64,000 nt of DNA, taken from Pseudactinotalea terrae. Its GTDB lineage: Bacteria > Actinomycetota > Actinomycetes > Actinomycetales > Beutenbergiaceae. The stretch lies in contig NZ_WNXZ01000003.1 in NCBI RefSeq assembly GCF_009733845.1, positions 186,001-250,000 on the forward strand. Direction: 5' to 3'. Positions within the stretch are counted from its first letter, which is position 1; each line of letters opens with the position of its first letter. The notes beneath the pieces were generated by a model that saw only the letters and a list, made by a program, of their open reading frames with translations, was not told the DNA's origin and ran no database searches. The translations under genes were made by a program, and so were the position numbers. Below are positions 1 through 8,715 of this stretch, piece by piece.

Positions 1-2355
1 CAGGACGTCCCCGCCACCGCGACCGCGGCGCGCGCGCGGCTGGCCGAGGTGATGAGCCGCCCGGCCGAGGGCAGCGCGCACCGGGCGATCGCCGTCGGGC
101 ACGCGCACATCGACTCGGCCTGGCTGTGGCCGGTCCGGGAGACCCGGCGCAAGGTCGCGCGCACGATCGCGAACGTGCTGCGCCTCGCCGACGACGGCGA
201 GCCCATCGTGTTCGCCTTCCCGGCCGCGCAGCACTCCGCGTGGTTGCAGGCCGACCACCCGGACCTGTTCGCACGGCTGCAGACCGCCGTCGCGCAGGGT
301 GTCGTGGTGCCGGTCGGCGGTATGTGGGTCGAGTCCGACGCGAACCTGCCCGGCGGCGAGGCGATGGTGCGCCAGCTCGTGGAGGGCGCCGCGTTCTTCG
401 AGGAGGCGTACGGCTTCCGGTGCCAGGAGGTGTGGCTGCCGGACTCCTTCGGGTACTCGGGCGCGCTGCCGCAGCTCGCGCGGCTCGCGGGTGCGCGCTG
501 GTTCCTCACGCAGAAGATCTCCTGGAACCAGGTCGACGACTTCCCGCACCACACGTTCCACTGGGAGGGCATCGACGGCAGCCGCATCCTCACGCACTTC
601 CCGCCGGTCGACACCTACAACTCCGACCTGTCCGCCCGCGAGCTGCACCACGCGGCCAGCAACTTCCGCGACAAGGGTGCGGCGGGGACCGCGCTGATCC
701 CGTTCGGGCACGGCGACGGCGGTGGCGGACCCACCCGGGAGATGCTCGCCCAGGCAGCGCGCACCGCGGACCTCGAGGGCTCGCCGCGGGTCACGGTGAC
801 CACACCGAGCGCCTACTACGAGGCCGCCGTCGCCGAGTACGAGAACCCCCCGGTGTGGGTGGGTGAGCTGTACCTGGAGATGCACCGCGCCACGTACACC
901 TCGCAGGCGCGCATCAAGCGGGCCAACCGCACCGGCGAGCACCTGCTGCGCGAGGCGGAGCTGTGGGCCACCACGGCTGCCGTGCGCGCCGGCTACGAGT
1001 ACCCGGCCGCCGAGCTCCAGCAGCTGTGGCGCACGGTGCTGCTCGGCCAGTTCCACGACATCCTGCCGGGCAGCTCGATCTCGTGGGTCTACCGCGACAT
1101 GCTCGCCGAGCACGCCCAGGTGCAGGAGCGGCTCCACGAGATCATCGGCGAGACCCAGCAGCTGCTGGCCGGCTCCGGCGATCAGCCGATCTCGTTCAAC
1201 GCCGGGCCGCTGGCCCGCGCGGGGGTGCCCGCGCTGGGAGGTGCGGTGATCGAGCAGGCGAGCTCCGCCGTCGGCGTCCAGGAGGACGGCGAGGGCTACG
1301 TGCTGGAGCACGAGGCGCTCAGGGTGCGCATCGACGGCGACGGCCTGCTGACGAGCATCTGGGACAAGGTGAACGAGCGCGAGGTCGTGCCGCCCGGGCA
1401 GCGGGGGAACCTGCTGCAGCTGCACCAGGACTTCCCTAACGCCTACGACGCGTGGGACGTGGACCCGTTCTACCGCAACAACGTGGTCGACATCGCGCAC
1501 GCCGATGCCATCGAGAGCTCCTCGGACGCGGGCTCGGCGACCGTGACCGTGCGGCGCACGCTCGAGGGTCGGCCGGTCACCCAGACCGTGACGCTGCGCG
1601 CCGACGACCCCGGCGTGCACATCGGGGTCGAGGTGGAGTGGGCGGCCAAGGACAAGTTCCTCAAGCTCGGATTACCCGTGGACGTGCACACCGACCACGC
1701 GCGCTACGAGGTGCAGATGGGGCATCTCACCCGCCCCACGCACACCAACACCTCGTGGGACTTCTACCGGTTCGAGGTGTGGGCGCACCGGTGGCTGCAC
1801 GTGGCAGAGCCCGGCTACGGCGTCGCGCTCGCGAACGAGGCGACCTACGGTTACGACCTCACTCGGCACCCGCGCGAGGGCGGCGGCACGTTCCACATGG
1901 TGCGCGCGAGCCTGCTCCGCGGGCCTGGGTACCCGGACCCGCGCACCGATCACGGCACGCACTCGTTCGGCTTCGTGCTCGTGCCGGGGGCGAGCGTCGA
2001 CGACGCGATGGCGGCCGGCTACGCCGCCAACCTGCCGTTGCGCGAGATCACCGGCTCACCGGTGGAGCCGCTGGTGAACCTCGACGGCGGAGCCGTGGTC
2101 GAGGCGGTCAAGCTCGCGCAGGACGGCAGCGGTGACGTCGTCGTGCGCCTCTACGAGCCGCACGGTGCCCGGTCGACGGCGCAGCTCGCCGCCTCCTTCG
2201 ACGTCGCCGATGTCACCGAGGTCGACCTGCACGAGCGGCCGCTGAGCGAGGAGACGGTGGTGGCGCCGTCGGCGATCGAGACGGTCGAGGGTGGGACCGT
2301 GAGCCTGCAGCTCCGCCCGTTCCAGGTGGTGACGGTGCGGCTCCAGCGGGCCTAG
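1..2355 (+). CDS. GH38 alpha-mannosidase, 5' end outside window
   Basis: The frame is open to the first base of the window, so the true start lies upstream; 784 residues are visible. Family 38 enzymes hydrolyse alpha-mannosides in the cytoplasm or outside the cell. Visible motifs fit the family's metal site and nucleophile: GHAHIDSAWLW near the visible N-terminus (zinc-ligand His and Asp), LPDSFGYSG about 110 residues later (nucleophile Asp), and GQFHDILPGSS near visible residue 350 (zinc-ligand His). The remaining C-terminal half is the beta-sandwich region. Bacterial members are usually about 1000 residues, so roughly the first 220 are missing. No signal peptide can be judged. The gene ends 7 bases before palindrome A1. 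The family call is firm; the exact linkage cleaved is unknown. Confidence 0.93.
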   Translation, partial: QDVPATATAARARLAEVMSRPAEGSAHRAIAVGHAHIDSAWLWPVRETRRKVARTIANVLRLADDGEPIVFAFPAAQHSAWLQADHPDLFARLQTAVAQGVVVPVGGMWVESDANLPGGEAMVRQLVEGAAFFEEAYGFRCQEVWLPDSFGYSGALPQLARLAGARWFLTQKISWNQVDDFPHHTFHWEGIDGSRILTHFPPVDTYNSDLSARELHHAASNFRDKGAAGTALIPFGHGDGGGGPTREMLAQAARTADLEGSPRVTVTTPSAYYEAAVAEYENPPVWVGELYLEMHRATYTSQARIKRANRTGEHLLREAELWATTAAVRAGYEYPAAELQQLWRTVLLGQFHDILPGSSISWVYRDMLAEHAQVQERLHEIIGETQQLLAGSGDQPISFNAGPLARAGVPALGGAVIEQASSAVGVQEDGEGYVLEHEALRVRIDGDGLLTSIWDKVNEREVVPPGQRGNLLQLHQDFPNAYDAWDVDPFYRNNVVDIAHADAIESSSDAGSATVTVRRTLEGRPVTQTVTLRADDPGVHIGVEVEWAAKDKFLKLGLPVDVHTDHARYEVQMGHLTRPTHTNTSWDFYRFEVWAHRWLHVAEPGYGVALANEATYGYDLTRHPREGGGTFHMVRASLLRGPGYPDPRTDHGTHSFGFVLVPGASVDDAMAAGYAANLPLREITGSPVEPLVNLDGGAVVEAVKLAQDGSGDVVVRLYEPHGARSTAQLAASFDVADVTEVDLHERPLSEETVVAPSAIETVEGGTVSLQLRPFQVVTVRLQRA

Positions 2356-2361
2356 GAGCGG

Positions 2362-2429
2362 TGAGTGAGCACACCGACGGTGACTGCGCACACGGCACAG
2401 TGCGCTCTCACCGTCGGTGTGCGCACTCA
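2362..2429. repeat. Nested palindrome A1 (68 bp)
   Basis: Two 22-base arms (2362-2383 and 2408-2429) are inverted copies with one mismatch. They enclose a 24-base centre that itself holds a smaller GTGCGC/GCGCAC-type inverted repeat. The element lies between two convergent genes, 7 bases after the mannosidase stop. A second copy with the same length and geometry is at 13239-13306. It may work as a bidirectional terminator, although there is no T-run. Confidence 0.8.
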
Positions 2430-2448
2430 GGGCCGGGCGGGCGGCGCG

Positions 2449-3240
2449 CTACGCGCAGTCGCCGGTGCCCGAGACACCGCGGGCGCACAGCTGGGTGGCG
2501 GTGACGCGGGTGACGGTGAAGGTGTCGTCGGCCTGCGCGGCGACCACGAACAGGCGGGCGCCGAGGACCGAGTCGTCGCCCTTGACCAGCACGTCGATGC
2601 GGACCTGCAGGTTCTCCTGCACCACGATCGGTCCGTACACGACGATCGCCTGCGGAGACCCGGTCTGGTCCCAGGCGGCGACCACGGCGTCGATCAGGGC
2701 GCGGCGGCTGTCACCGGTCGGGGGCGGGTCGAAGGTGTCGGTGACATCGCGGCTCGCGCCGGGCTCGGCGACGTAGCGGGAGATCACCCAGCCGACGTCG
2801 TCGCCCGCCCGGACCTGGTACCAGATGCCGGCCCCGCCGCCGAGGTCGCGGTTGCGGCCGGTCGCGACGAGCGGGGTGTCGGGCGCGAGCCGGGCGATGG
2901 AGTCGAACTCGATCCCCGGCCCGATGCGGAGGTTGAGGATCTCCTGGGCGTTCACGCCCACGATCAGCAGACTGGTGCCGGCCTCCGGGTAGCCCTCCAC
3001 GACCGTGCCGGGCAGATCCTCCTCGGCGGGCGTGGTGGGGTCGGCTTCGGTGGGCTCCCCGGACGCGGTCGCGTCCTCGACCTCGGCCCCGGCCGCCGTG
3101 TCGGTGGGTGTCGGGTCGGAGGTGGGCGCCGTCGTCGTGCTCGGATCGGGGCTGGGATCGGTGACGAGGTCGCACGAGCCCAGCAGGCCCGCCAGGAGGA
3201 GTGCCGCGGCGGCGGCCGCGCTCGCCCGTGCTCGCTGCAT
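2449..3240 (-). CDS. SH3-domain lipoprotein
   Basis: This 263-residue protein is probably anchored to the outer face of the membrane. It has a basic, hydrophobic N-terminus ending in a lipobox (LLGSC, Cys at about residue 23). A 50-residue Pro/Thr/Asp-rich linker, typical of actinobacterial lipoproteins, follows. The central part (about 90-160) reads as a bacterial SH3 domain, with LNLRIGPG, a Trp-Tyr-Gln strand and GWVISRYV. Such domains usually bind peptidoglycan or peptides. The C-terminal 100 residues (FDPPPTGDSRRALIDAV onward) look like a small alpha/beta domain that I do not recognise. It is monocistronic and convergent with the mannosidase. Function is unknown; a cell-wall role is inferred from the domain. 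Confidence 0.8.
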   Translation of the reverse strand: MQRARASAAAAAALLLAGLLGSCDLVTDPSPDPSTTTAPTSDPTPTDTAAGAEVEDATASGEPTEADPTTPAEEDLPGTVVEGYPEAGTSLLIVGVNAQEILNLRIGPGIEFDSIARLAPDTPLVATGRNRDLGGGAGIWYQVRAGDDVGWVISRYVAEPGASRDVTDTFDPPPTGDSRRALIDAVVAAWDQTGSPQAIVVYGPIVVQENLQVRIDVLVKGDDSVLGARLFVVAAQADDTFTVTRVTATQLCARGVSGTGDCA

Positions 3241-3314
3241 GGCGCCAACCTACGCGGAGACCGGGCGGCGCCCTACGATGGCGGGCGGAGTGTGACGCGA
3301 TCGGGAGGGGTGAG

Positions 3315-4190
3315 ATGACCGAGGAGACCTTGCGCAAGGGCGTGCTCGTGGACGCCGAGGAGCTGCGCGCGCTGCTCGTCGAGGACGCCAGGCTGGTGCT
3401 GCTCGATGTGCGGTGGTCGCTCGCCGATCCCGACGGTCACCGCGCCTACAGCCTCGGCCACCTGCCCGGTGCGCTCTTCGTGGACCTCGACCAGGATCTC
3501 GCCGCCGCGCCGAGCCCCGAGCAGGGGCGTCATCCGCTGCCCGATCTCGAGGACCTGCAGGCGGCCGCGCGTCGCTGGGGGATCGACGACGGCGACCCGG
3601 TGGTCGTGTACGACGACTCCGGCGGCACCTCCGCCGCACGCGCCTGGTGGCTGCTGCGCTGGGGCGGGCTCACCGACGTGCGGATCCTCGACGGCGGGCT
3701 GCAGGCGTGGATCGGCCAGGGCGGGCTGCTCGAGGACGGCGACGTCCAGGTACCCCCCGGTTCGGTCGTGCTGACCCCGGGGAACATGCCGGTCGCCGAG
3801 GCCGACGACGTGGCCGACCTGCCCGGGCGTGGCGTGCTCCTCGACGCGCGCGCCGACGAGCGCTACCGCGGCGAGGTCGAGCCGGTCGACTCCCGCGCCG
3901 GGCACGTGCCCGGTGCGGTCAGCGCCCCGACCACGGACAACCTCCGCGAGGACCAGACCTTCAAGTCCGGGGGCGAGCTGAACGAGGTGTTCTCCGCCGT
4001 CGGGATCGAGAAGGAGACCGAGGTCGCGGTCTACTGCGGGTCCGGCGTCACGGCCGCCCACGAGATCGCGGCCCTGGAGACGATCGGCGTGCACGCGAAG
4101 CTCTACCCCGGCTCCTGGTCGCAGTGGTCGGCCGACGAGGCCCGCCCCGTCGCCACCGGCATCGAGCGCCCCGGCTCGTCCGTCACCTGA
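3315..4190 (+). CDS. Thiosulfate/3-mercaptopyruvate sulfurtransferase (tandem rhodanese)
   Basis: This 291-residue cytoplasmic enzyme transfers sulfane sulfur from thiosulfate or 3-mercaptopyruvate to an acceptor such as cyanide or a thiol. Two rhodanese domains are visible. The N-terminal one (about 15-130) carries VLLDVRW and VVVYDDSGGTSAA, with Asp where the active-site Cys would be. The C-terminal one (about 150-285) carries LLDARADERY and the active loop YCGSGVTAAH, with the catalytic Cys near residue 241. An inactive first domain and active second domain is the usual pattern. The ATG at 3315 was chosen because a GGGAGGGG ribosome site lies just upstream; the frame is open further upstream but over the divergent gene's promoter. 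The CGSG(V/A)T loop does not settle which donor is preferred. Confidence 0.9.
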   Translation: MTEETLRKGVLVDAEELRALLVEDARLVLLDVRWSLADPDGHRAYSLGHLPGALFVDLDQDLAAAPSPEQGRHPLPDLEDLQAAARRWGIDDGDPVVVYDDSGGTSAARAWWLLRWGGLTDVRILDGGLQAWIGQGGLLEDGDVQVPPGSVVLTPGNMPVAEADDVADLPGRGVLLDARADERYRGEVEPVDSRAGHVPGAVSAPTTDNLREDQTFKSGGELNEVFSAVGIEKETEVAVYCGSGVTAAHEIAALETIGVHAKLYPGSWSQWSADEARPVATGIERPGSSVT

Positions 4191-4208
4191 CTGGCCCGAC
4201 CACGGCGC

Positions 4209-4276
4209 CGAGTTCGTCCCCGACCGCCGAGCTCGTCGGGTGTGCCAGACGAACTCGCCGGTCTGCACCGAACTCG
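4209..4276. repeat. Nested palindrome C1 (68 bp)
   Basis: CGAGTTCG (4209-4216) and CGAACTCG (4269-4276) form the outer ends. An inner pair (4222-4237 and 4248-4263) is complementary at 14 of 16 positions. It lies in the gap between the sulfurtransferase and tsaD. The copy at 30261-30328 has the same total length and the same inner offsets. Confidence 0.7.
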
Positions 4277-4346
4277 ATGGGCGGGGGTGTGTGGCGGCAG
4301 GGCGAGCCGGCAGGGCGAGTGGCAGCGGGAAGCGTAAGGTGCTCGG

Positions 4347-5402
4347 GTGTCTGATGCACCGCTCGTTCTCGGGATCGAGAGCACCTGTGACGAGACCGGC
4401 GTCGCGCTGGTCCGAGGGCTCGATCTCCTCGCCGATGTCACCGCGTCCTCGATGGACGACCACGCCCGTTTCGGCGGGATCGTGCCCGAGGTCGCGTCGC
4501 GCGCGCACCTCGAGGCGTTCGGTCCCACGCTCGAGGCAGCTCTCGAGCAGGCCGGCGTCGCGCTCGAGGATGTCGACGCCATCGCGGTCGCGGCCGGCCC
4601 CGGGCTGAGCGGCTCGCTCGCCGTCGGAGTCGCCTCCGCCAAGGCCCTCGCGCTCGGGCTCGGGATCCCGCTGCACGGGGTCAACCACGTGATCGGGCAC
4701 GTCGCCGTGGACGCTCTCGTGCACGGCCCGTTCCCCGAGAGGTTCCTCGGCCTGGTGGTCTCCGGCGGGCACTCCTCGCTGCTGCGGGTGGGCAACATCG
4801 CCACCGACGTCACCGAGCTCGGTCAGACCCTCGACGACGCCGCCGGCGAGGCCTTCGACAAGGTCGGCCGCCTGCTCGGCCTGCCCTACCCGGGCGGCCC
4901 GCACGTGGACCGCGCCGCCGCCGCGGGCGATCGCGAGGCGTTCGCGTTCCCGCGCGGGCTCTCGCGCCCCAAGGACCTCCAGCGCCACCCCTACGACTTC
5001 TCGTTCTCGGGTCTCAAGACGGCGGTCGCGCGGGTCGTCGAAGGGTTCGAGGATCGGGGCGAGGAGATCCCCGTGGCCGACGTCGCAGCCTCCTTCTCGG
5101 AGGCCGTCGCCGATGTCCTGGTCACCAAGACCCTCCGTGCGTGCGAGCTGAACGAGGTCGACACGGTCGTGGTCGGCGGCGGGTTCTCCGCCAACTCGCG
5201 CCTCCGGGGGCTCGCGGCGGAACGGTTCGAAGCGGCCGGCATCGAGCTGCGGATCCCCCCGATCCGCTACTGCACCGACAACGGCGCGATGATCGCGGCA
5301 CTGGGCTCCGCCGTCGTGCAGGCAGGGCTGCCGGCCTCGCCGCTGGACATCACGATCGACTCCCAGATGCCGCTGACGCAGGTGGTGATGAGCGCCGCAT
5401 GA
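4347..5402 (+). CDS. tsaD: tRNA N6-adenosine threonylcarbamoyltransferase TsaD
   Basis: TsaD transfers the threonylcarbamoyl group from threonylcarbamoyl-AMP to A37 of tRNAs reading ANN codons, working with TsaB and TsaE. The 351-residue length is normal for the family. Visible features are the ASKHA-type start [14 protein letters not shown], the metal-site motif NHVIGH (two His about four residues apart near residue 115), VSGGHSSLL, and the C-terminal [12 protein letters not shown]. The start is GTG, giving Ser-Asp-Ala-Pro after the initiator. The stop overlaps the next start by four bases (ATGA), so nagZ is probably translationally coupled. The tsaB/tsaE genes are not adjacent here. Confidence 0.97.
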   Translation: MSDAPLVLGIESTCDETGVALVRGLDLLADVTASSMDDHARFGGIVPEVASRAHLEAFGPTLEAALEQAGVALEDVDAIAVAAGPGLSGSLAVGVASAKALALGLGIPLHGVNHVIGHVAVDALVHGPFPERFLGLVVSGGHSSLLRVGNIATDVTELGQTLDDAAGEAFDKVGRLLGLPYPGGPHVDRAAAAGDREAFAFPRGLSRPKDLQRHPYDFSFSGLKTAVARVVEGFEDRGEEIPVADVAASFSEAVADVLVTKTLRACELNEVDTVVVGGGFSANSRLRGLAAERFEAAGIELRIPPIRYCTDNGAMIAALGSAVVQAGLPASPLDITIDSQMPLTQVVMSAA

Positions 5403-7066
5403 CGCGTCGCCGACTCGCCCTCGCCGCGCTCGCGGCCGCACTCGTGCTCGTCGGCTGCACGGACCCGAACGGGGGCGGCGATCAGACCTCGTCCGGCGAG
5501 CCCACGCCCTCGACCACCTCGCCCTCGGCCACCCCGAGCGAGACCCCGACGGCGGAGCCCACCCTGGCCTGGGGGCCCACCGAGGCCGAGCTCGAGCAGG
5601 CGATGACCGATGCCGCTGCGCTCAGCGACGAGGAGGCCGCCGGTCAGGTGCTCATCGGCACCTTCAGCGGCACCGACCCCGCCGCGGCGGGTGCGGCCGT
5701 GACCGATCTCGGCCTGGGCGGCGTCATCGTGTTCGCCGGGAACGTCGCCTCGCTCGAGCAGATGATCGCGGTCGGCGACGCCGTGCAGGAGGCCGTGGGC
5801 GCCACACGCGACTGGCCGGGCATCGTCTCGGTCGACAACGAGGGCGGCATCGTGCAGCGCCTCTCGGCGCAGACCGGGCCGTGGACCACGTTCCCGCCGT
5901 TCCAGGTCGCGGGCGCGGCATCGGGCAGCCCCGAGGTGGTCTCCGCCGCCTACGAGGCGATGGGCCGCGAGCTCCTGGCGAGCGGGATCACGATGAACTT
6001 CGCGCCGGACGCCGATGTCACGGTCGGCCCCTCCGATGTCACGATCGGGAGCCGCTCGGCCGGCTCGGACCCCGACCGGGTCGCGCAGACCGTGGTCGCC
6101 GCGTACGAGGGCTTCAGCGCCGGCGGCATGCTCACCAGCGCGAAGCACTTCCCTGGCCACGGCAGCCTCGACGTCGACTCCCACGAGAGCCTCCCGGTCC
6201 TCGACATCCCCACGGCGGAGCTCGCCTCGCGCGACCTCGTCCCGTTCGAGGCCGCGGTCGAGGCCGGTGTGCCGGCGGTGATGATGGGCCACATCGCCGT
6301 GAGCGACTGGGACCCGGGTGTGCCGGCGTCGCTCTCGCCCGCTGCGTACTCCTACCTGCGGGACGAGCTCGGGTTCACGGGCGTGGCGGTCACCGACGGC
6401 CTCGACATGGGGGCGCTCACGAGCACCTGGAGCGACGGCGAGATCGCCGCGCAGGCGCTCATCGCCGGGGCGGACCTGCTGCTGGGGCCGACCGATCTGC
6501 GGGCAGCGCGTGACGGCATCCTCGGCGCGCTCGCCGACGGCAGCCTGAGCCGCGATCGCCTCACCGAGGCGGCCGGCCGCGTGATCGCGCTGGTGCGGTG
6601 GCAGGCGGAGCTGGCGCAGCGGGCGGGTGCCGAACCGGCCGACGTCGGCGCGAGCGCTCCTGAGCTCGCGGACCTCGCGGCGGCAGCAGTGACGCTCGTC
6701 GCGGGGGAGTGCTCCGGCTCGCTCGCCGGCCCGCGCATCCACGTGCGCGGCGGCACGGAGGATGTCTGGAACGCGTTCGTGGCCACCGCCCAGGAGGCCG
6801 GGCTCGAGGTGGTGCCGCTGGAGCAGCCGGCCGACACCGACGTGCGGCTGTTGACCGCAGGTTCCGACGGCTCGGCCGCCGCCGATGTCGCGATCGCGCT
6901 GGACTCGCCCTACCCGCTCGCAGCATCTCCGGCGCAGACCCAGGTCGCGGCCTACGGCAGCACGCCCGAGGCGATGGCGGCCGCCGTCGCCGTGCTCACG
7001 GGCGCTGCGAGCGCACCCGGCCGGCTACCGGTCGAGGTCGGTGACCTGCCCGCCTCCGTCTGCTGA
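5399..7066 (+). CDS. nagZ: NagZ-type GH3 beta-N-acetylhexosaminidase, lipoprotein
   Basis: This 555-residue GH3 enzyme would remove N-acetylglucosamine from muropeptides or other glycans. The start ATG overlaps the tsaD stop. An N-terminal basic-hydrophobic stretch ends in a lipobox (VLVGC, Cys about residue 20), then a Ser/Thr/Pro-rich linker, so the enzyme should sit outside the membrane, as in Gram-positive NagZ. The catalytic domain shows [18 protein letters not shown] followed by [10 protein letters not shown] (the Asp-His loop of NagZ-type enzymes, near 250-265), and [10 protein letters not shown] (nucleophile Asp, near 333). A C-terminal extension of about 150 residues follows. It probably takes part in cell-wall turnover. 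Coupling with tsaD is likely historical rather than functional. Confidence 0.9.
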   Translation: MTRRRLALAALAAALVLVGCTDPNGGGDQTSSGEPTPSTTSPSATPSETPTAEPTLAWGPTEAELEQAMTDAAALSDEEAAGQVLIGTFSGTDPAAAGAAVTDLGLGGVIVFAGNVASLEQMIAVGDAVQEAVGATRDWPGIVSVDNEGGIVQRLSAQTGPWTTFPPFQVAGAASGSPEVVSAAYEAMGRELLASGITMNFAPDADVTVGPSDVTIGSRSAGSDPDRVAQTVVAAYEGFSAGGMLTSAKHFPGHGSLDVDSHESLPVLDIPTAELASRDLVPFEAAVEAGVPAVMMGHIAVSDWDPGVPASLSPAAYSYLRDELGFTGVAVTDGLDMGALTSTWSDGEIAAQALIAGADLLLGPTDLRAARDGILGALADGSLSRDRLTEAAGRVIALVRWQAELAQRAGAEPADVGASAPELADLAAAAVTLVAGECSGSLAGPRIHVRGGTEDVWNAFVATAQEAGLEVVPLEQPADTDVRLLTAGSDGSAAADVAIALDSPYPLAASPAQTQVAAYGSTPEAMAAAVAVLTGAASAPGRLPVEVGDLPASVC

Positions 7067-7099
7067 GCGCACGGGCGACCGGCTCGTGCTCGGCTGGCA

Positions 7100-7603
7100 C
7101 TACCGCCGGATCGGCAGCGCCCGCCAGGCGGCAGACGCGACGAGGAAGCCGATCAGCGCAGCGATGGTGACCGGCCAGGACCAGCCGGACAAGCTCCAGG
7201 AGAGCTCGGCGTCGGTCGCGACCGCGACGATGTGCACCCCGAGGAAGTTCCCCTCCACGGTGCCGCCGCCGGCGCCGAGCACGCCGTCGGTCAGGCCGAA
7301 CAGGTAGCCCATGCCGGCCAGCATCGCGATCAACAGCACCGCGCCCGCACCGAGCACCCCGAACGACCAGGACGGCCGCCGTCGGGGCTCGGCCTCGACC
7401 AGCTCACGAGCGAGGGCGCGCGGCTTCCCGAGATCCTCGATCGCCCGGGGCATCCCGACGTCGGCAGCAGCGTCGGCGAGGTTGGTGCGCAGCTCGTGGA
7501 GCACCTCACGGCGGCGGCGCCGGGACATCGGGTCGAGCCAGAGCTCGACATCCTGCAGGTAGCTCCATCGACGGAGGCGGTCGGTCAGCGACAGCGTGCT
7601 CAC
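7100..7603 (-). CDS. HAAS-like membrane protein paired with PadR
   Basis: This 167-residue protein has a helical N-terminal region (about 5-70, LQDVELWLDPMSRRRR onward) resembling HAAS signalling domains, followed by two or three hydrophobic segments (about 80-102, 115-125 and 140-160). HAAS-membrane proteins are commonly encoded beside PadR regulators and are thought to transmit membrane or envelope state. The GTG start at 7603 overlaps the PadR stop (GTGA), giving a two-gene operon, and the frame otherwise continues into the PadR gene out of register. The 3' end is 33 bases from nagZ, convergent. The domain call comes from pattern and context and is moderate. Confidence 0.7.
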   Translation of the reverse strand: MSTLSLTDRLRRWSYLQDVELWLDPMSRRRRREVLHELRTNLADAAADVGMPRAIEDLGKPRALARELVEAEPRRRPSWSFGVLGAGAVLLIAMLAGMGYLFGLTDGVLGAGGGTVEGNFLGVHIVAVATDAELSWSLSGWSWPVTIAALIGFLVASAAWRALPIRR

Positions 7604-7950
7604 TGGTGCTCCTCTCGTTGGGCGGCGACGGCGTGCACCACGCCGCCCAGGTCGCCCCAGGCGGCGAGCGCGTCGCGGTAGTGGGCCTCCCCGGCCGGGG
7701 TGGGTCGGTAGTACTTGCGGGCAGGGCCCGACGGCGAGGGCACGAGGTGCGAGGTCAGCTTGCCCTCGCGCTCGAGCCGGCTCAGGGTGGGGTAGACGGT
7801 GCCGGTGGCGATGCCCTCGAGGCCCGCTGCCTGGAGCCGGGTCACCAGCTCGTACCCGTACGACTCGGCAGTCCCCAGCAGGCCGATGACGAGTATCGGC
7901 AGCACGCCTTTGAGGAGCTGGGGGTCCCGCTCGAACGTGCTCATGCGCAC
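7600..7950 (-). CDS. PadR-family transcriptional regulator
   Basis: This 116-residue winged-helix repressor is the usual size of small PadR (subfamily 2) proteins. LKGVLPILVIGLLGTAESYGYELV opens the helix-turn-helix; TGTVYPTLSRLEREGKL is the recognition-helix/wing signature; KYYRPTPAGE is the wing end. An alternative ATG two codons downstream (7944) is also plausible. It heads an operon with the HAAS-like membrane gene, which it overlaps by four bases. A near-perfect palindrome at 7957-7972, just upstream of its start, is a likely autoregulatory operator. The signal sensed is unknown. Confidence 0.9.
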   Translation of the reverse strand: MRMSTFERDPQLLKGVLPILVIGLLGTAESYGYELVTRLQAAGLEGIATGTVYPTLSRLEREGKLTSHLVPSPSGPARKYYRPTPAGEAHYRDALAAWGDLGGVVHAVAAQREEHQ

Positions 7951-7956
7951 AAGTTA

Positions 7957-7972
7957 TGCCCACTAGTAGGCA
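7957..7972. promoter_or_regulatory. Candidate PadR operator
   Basis: TGCCCACTAGTAGGCA is palindromic except at one symmetric pair (C/A). It ends 6 bases upstream of the PadR start codon, in the right place for autorepression. The assignment is inferred from position and symmetry. Confidence 0.5.
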
Positions 7973-8064
7973 ATGTCAATTAGCGTGACGATGTCACGGC
8001 CCGCATGCGGCCGTGTGCTGCCGACGAGCGCAGACGAGTCTCTGCGGGTGAGGGAACGAGCTGA

Positions 8065-8583
8065 CTACCGGATCTGCAGCACGGCGGCGTCGACTCGCGG
8101 CGGCGGTCGGAACGCTGATCGAGGCACACGGAGGCCGACACGCAGCCGACGCCTGCGCACGCGGTTCCGTTCCGCCCAGCGCCGGGCCGCGGCCTGCTGG
8201 AGCACGAGGTCGGCGCTGAGCATCCCGGGTGCGGCGAGCAGCGAGCGCACCAGGGTGGTCGCGCCGTCGAACGGTGGGTTCGCCACCACACGGAACGGCC
8301 GCGACGGCAGCCGGAGCTCGGCGAGGTCGAGCTCAAGGACCCGCACGTCAGCCGCTGCGAACCGCTCGCGCAGCGCGGCGGCCCGCCGTGCGTGCAGCTC
8401 GACGGCGAGCACCCGCGCCCCGGCAGCGACCAGGGGAGCGGTCAGCGCGCCGTCGCCGGCGCCGAGGTCGAGCACGAGATCGCCGGGGCGGACGCCCGCC
8501 GAGGCCACGACGCGCTCGGCCCAGTCAGGGCTGAGCGGGTGCCAGCCCCATCGGCGTCGCGACCCGGAGCGATACCCGGACAC
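8065..8583 (-). CDS. erm: Short Erm-type 23S rRNA adenine N6-methyltransferase
   Basis: Erm enzymes methylate a 23S rRNA adenine (A2058 in E. coli numbering) and give resistance to macrolides, lincosamides and streptogramin B. The 172-residue protein has the Rossmann motif VLDLGAGDGALT (about 36-47), an acidic motif II VLAVELHA, the catalytic motif VVANPPFDGAT (about 94-104, NPPF) and the late VPRSAFRPPPRVDA signature. It ends right after that signature, without the roughly 70-90-residue helical C-terminal domain of classical Erm proteins. Mycobacterial Erm(37) is similarly short. The start is GTG with no clear ribosome site. No antibiotic cluster is adjacent, so intrinsic resistance is likely. 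Activity is inferred. Confidence 0.85.
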   Translation of the reverse strand: MSGYRSGSRRRWGWHPLSPDWAERVVASAGVRPGDLVLDLGAGDGALTAPLVAAGARVLAVELHARRAAALRERFAAADVRVLELDLAELRLPSRPFRVVANPPFDGATTLVRSLLAAPGMLSADLVLQQAAARRWAERNRVRRRRLRVGLRVPRSAFRPPPRVDAAVLQIR

Positions 8584-8602
8584 GACGCACCATCGCGGTC
8601 AT
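8525..8602 (-). other. Possible erm leader ORF (uORF)
   Basis: A 25-codon frame starts at ATG 8602 (or, extended in frame, at ATG 8611) and runs over the erm start in another register. Its early residues read MTAMVRRVRV, which contains an Arg-x-Arg motif of the kind on which macrolide-bound ribosomes stall in some erm leaders. GC-rich DNA produces many Arg-rich frames by chance and no strong ribosome site is visible, so this is only a candidate. Confidence 0.2.
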
Positions 8603-8715
8603 GAGAGCCATGGATGTGACCGTAGGCTGATCCAACCGGCGAGCGCACGGTGTTTTCTTGTTGTCCGTGCCATGAGTGTCGGTCGCTTGATCCCGCCCCA
8701 GGAGGAGACCTCGAA

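Noticed and set aside
3273-5441. 722-codon open frame on the minus strand over the sulfurtransferase and tsaD
   Set aside because: Antisense shadow of two conserved genes, with no motif.
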